From Methanomicrobia archaeon (GTDB lineage: Archaea > Methanobacteriota_B > Thermococci > Methanofastidiosales > NM3): 7,876 nt of DNA. This document shows, one piece after another, positions 6,065 through 7,876 of this stretch. Position 1 is the first letter of the stretch; the number at the start of each line of letters is the position of its first letter. The DNA is taken from positions 1 to 7,876 of the forward strand of contig DSAJ01000147.1 in the NCBI GenBank assembly GCA_011372835.1. The letters are read 5' to 3'. The notes beneath the pieces are model-generated. The model ran no database searches and was not told where the DNA came from. It worked only from the letters and a program-made list of their open reading frames with translations. The translations under genes were made by a program, and so were the position numbers.

Positions 6065-7252
6065 CTACCCCATATCACTTGGAGAATAGACCCGCACGCC
6101 AAATGCATCCTCGATATCGGAGGAGAACAACGTGAAGTCCTTGTCAAGCGATACGAGCCCGACGTCTCTTCCTTGCTCCTCCTGAAGCGTGACGACCTCT
6201 GCGAGCAGCTCGAGATCGCCCTGTTCGGGCAGCATGTCAACACGCTGTGCCAGCTTCCTCAGCCGATGCGATATGGCCATTCGATGTGTCTTTTCCTCGA
6301 AGAGGCGCTCCAGTGTAGGTATGTAGCAAAGATAAAACGCACGGATAGACCCAATGAGGTCTTCATCATAGCACCCGGCCGTTTTTATGGCATATGTATC
6401 GACGAGGTCATTGAATCGCTTGTCGATGGTGGAGCACAGCGCATCCGCATCGAATCGCGAGTGGCGTTTGCAAAATGAACGTATCTGCACCTTGGTGAAC
6501 TCGAGATGGTTGCGCAGCTCGTTGACGACTGAGGGCGTCATGATGACGATGTTTTCACCGACAAGGGACGAAGCATCGAGCAGTGGCCTGTCCTTGAATC
6601 GGTATTCCCCTATGTCATCGCTTATAAGCCCGTAGGCAACGTTGGTGTCTAGTGCGACCGCCGTGCCCATGGGTCGCTCAGGACGGCTTACGGCTGGCGC
6701 GGTCATGTCGAGATTGGACCATATCTCCCCATGCCATTGCTCAAGGGACCTGTGGTCCGGCTCGATCATCTCAACTGCCTTGAAGCAATAAAGTGCCCTC
6801 GTCCACTGCTCCTGTTCGATATATTTTTTTACCAGATATGCAAGATAGCCTACATCATAGGTGAGTCGCACCTCGTTCATCTGGTAGTTGAGTGGTATGT
6901 AGCCGTGCTCGTCTGCTTCGGCATGGGTGAAGTCCTCGATGATGCGCTTCTTAAGGTCCTTGATGTCCTGTCTCGAGGTATCGTACTGCAAGATCACATT
7001 GCTTATGAGCAGCATGTAGCGATGCATGAACCGCTTGTTGTAGGGAGACATCGTGTCCTGTATCGAGCTCAGCGCGTCCTCGAGCAAGGACAAGAATTCG
7101 GTACGTAGATGCTCGTTTTCCTCGCAATGAACACGCAGGCGGACGTAGGCGTCACGTATGTGGAGAACGAGAAGGTCGTACAATCGCTCCTCGATATCAT
7201 TTCGGATCTTTTGCAGATACCTCTCCTCGCGCCTGAGTATGTCATTTCCCAT
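6065..7252 (-). CDS. PIN-domain protein with N-terminal helical, TPR-like region
   Basis: The product has 395 residues starting at ATG 7252, which is probably leaderless (TATA box 28 bases upstream). Residues 1-185 are predicted helical and charged; residues about 134-168 (GYLAYLVKKYIEQEQWTRAL...IEPDH) look like a tetratricopeptide-type repeat. Residues about 198-390 form a PIN nuclease domain: ALDTNVAYGLI (D202), TPSVVNELRNHL (E245), GDLELLAEVV (D346) and LVSLDKDFTLF (D370, D372), with ending strand GVRVYSP. These acidic residues would bind the metal ions for RNA cleavage. PIN proteins act in RNA processing, in ribosome-associated decay or as toxins. This one is much longer than a typical VapC toxin (about 130 residues) and no small antitoxin gene precedes it, so a VapBC pair is unlikely. 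The helical half may bind a partner or RNA. I know of no named family with this architecture. Confidence 0.8.
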   Translation of the reverse strand: MGNDILRREERYLQKIRNDIEERLYDLLVLHIRDAYVRLRVHCEENEHLRTEFLSLLEDALSSIQDTMSPYNKRFMHRYMLLISNVILQYDTSRQDIKDLKKRIIEDFTHAEADEHGYIPLNYQMNEVRLTYDVGYLAYLVKKYIEQEQWTRALYCFKAVEMIEPDHRSLEQWHGEIWSNLDMTAPAVSRPERPMGTAVALDTNVAYGLISDDIGEYRFKDRPLLDASSLVGENIVIMTPSVVNELRNHLEFTKVQIRSFCKRHSRFDADALCSTIDKRFNDLVDTYAIKTAGCYDEDLIGSIRAFYLCYIPTLERLFEEKTHRMAISHRLRKLAQRVDMLPEQGDLELLAEVVTLQEEQGRDVGLVSLDKDFTLFSSDIEDAFGVRVYSPSDMG

Positions 7253-7274
7253 CTATTCAAGATGGAGATAAGGA

Positions 7275-7284
7275 CATAAATAAG
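7275..7284 (-). promoter_or_regulatory. TATA box of the PIN gene (leaderless)
   Basis: The minus strand reads CTTATTTATG, centred about 28 bases before ATG 7252, with no ribosome binding site between. It lies in the 54-bp gap after the DUF1722 gene, which points to separate transcription. Confidence 0.5.
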
Positions 7285-7306
7285 ATATGCCGAAGCCACC
7301 GGATAT

Positions 7307-7876
7307 TTATGCCTTCCAGTAATCTCGTTGGCGGTAGAGCTCTTGGGGATCGACAAAGAGGTTAGGATACGGTTCGATGACCGTCTGTTCGAGCACGTAG
7401 TCGTCCTCGAACCGCAACGCCCACGTGACGATGAGCGCCCTGAGCGCACTGAGGGGCACCAGACCTTCACGATACTCCTTGACTAGGGAGAGGAAGTGGG
7501 CGCGCTCCCTGGCCGAGAGCTCACGCGAGAAGTATCCAAACATGTGCTCCATTACGTTTATGTATGATTCCGGGCGCGGAGGGGATGCAAACATCGTATC
7601 GAGGTGTCCCCTGTATATGTCTAGCAGCTCATCGAAATCATAGAGATGCTGGTTTGCAACGGCCCGCCCCATTTCCCTGAGCTCGTTCTGATGATAGGCC
7701 ATGAAGAGATACTTGTTCTGCGTATGGAATGCGATCAGGTCTTTCAGGGTATGGGCCTCGGCCATCTCACGATATCTGGCATGCGTGAAGACCTTCGTCA
7801 GGAAATGTTCACGGATCCGGATGTTTTTCAATCGAAGCTCATCCTCCATCGCCAGTGTGGGATGTGCATCCATGAG
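7307..7876 (-). CDS. DUF1722 (YbgA-like) protein, 5' end beyond the window
   Basis: About 190 residues are visible, and the frame is open to the right edge. The segment matches DUF1722: LRLKNIRIREHFL at its start, LIAFHTQNKYLFMAYH, REMGRAVAN, NVMEHMFGYFSREL, EYREGLVPL and EPYPNLF. In many archaea and bacteria this domain is the C-terminal half of a protein whose first half is DUF523 (TudS-like, cysteine-containing, linked to thiouracil desulfuration). The segment HPTLAMEDELRLKN resembles the linker of such fusions, so the methionine at 7873 is probably internal and a DUF523 domain is expected past the edge. The function of DUF1722 itself is not established; E. coli ybgA lies beside the photolyase gene. 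It ends with TAA at 7309-7307. Confidence 0.85.
   Translation of the reverse strand, partial: LMDAHPTLAMEDELRLKNIRIREHFLTKVFTHARYREMAEAHTLKDLIAFHTQNKYLFMAYHQNELREMGRAVANQHLYDFDELLDIYRGHLDTMFASPPRPESYINVMEHMFGYFSRELSARERAHFLSLVKEYREGLVPLSALRALIVTWALRFEDDYVLEQTVIEPYPNLFVDPQELYRQRDYWKA

Noticed and set aside
6065..7252. VapBC-type toxin-antitoxin system
   Set aside because: The protein is about three times the length of VapC, and the gene upstream on the same strand is a DUF1722 protein, not a small DNA-binding antitoxin.

Overview
The window looks archaeal. Coding DNA is moderately GC-rich and intergenic DNA is AT-rich. Several genes are preceded by TATA boxes of the TTTATATA / CTTATATATG type about 26-28 bases before a start codon that lacks a leader, or before a short leader with an AGGTG-type ribosome binding site. 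The gene families present (DUF2284 metal-binding protein, PAS sensor protein, LuxE-type acyl-activating enzyme, DUF1722/YbgA protein, secreted beta-helix protein with a choice-of-anchor-Q-like end) fit a euryarchaeon, possibly a methanogen or a relative. The exact lineage cannot be read from this sequence.

Layout, left to right. (1) 1-297: no gene seen; a hairpin plus T-run terminator for the next gene lies at 253-283. (2) 298-2235, minus: a secreted right-handed beta-helix protein. It is broken twice, by a G10 tract near the N-terminus and by a 61-bp insertion bounded by 28-bp direct repeats in the C-terminal anchor-like motif. (3) 2236-2713: non-coding, with the promoter of gene 2 and a probable terminator of gene 4. 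(4) 2714-3271, minus: DUF2284 cysteine-rich protein, probably leaderless. (5) 3324-3989, minus: a short PAS plus histidine-kinase-dimerisation-like protein with no ATPase domain. (6) 4018-5270, minus: a LuxE-like acyl-protein synthetase, frameshifted by one missing G in a G5 run, with an unrecognisable C-terminal end. (7) 5426-6049, plus: HAD-family phosphatase. (8) 6065-7252, minus: helical/TPR-like region fused to a C-terminal PIN nuclease domain. (9) 7307-7876, minus: the C-terminal DUF1722 part of a protein that continues past the right edge.

The genes do not form one obvious pathway. Five of the six minus-strand genes begin inside the window, and each has its own candidate promoter, so they look like a run of monocistronic units; the lone plus-strand HAD gene sits divergent from luxE and convergent with the PIN gene. 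No CRISPR array, transposase, tRNA, rRNA or defence cluster was recognised. The points most worth a second look are the two broken genes, whose G-run lesions both read as one missing G (sequencing undercall, phase variation or -1 slippage cannot be told apart here), the kinase-like protein without a catalytic domain, and the PIN protein with an uncharacterised N-terminal half.
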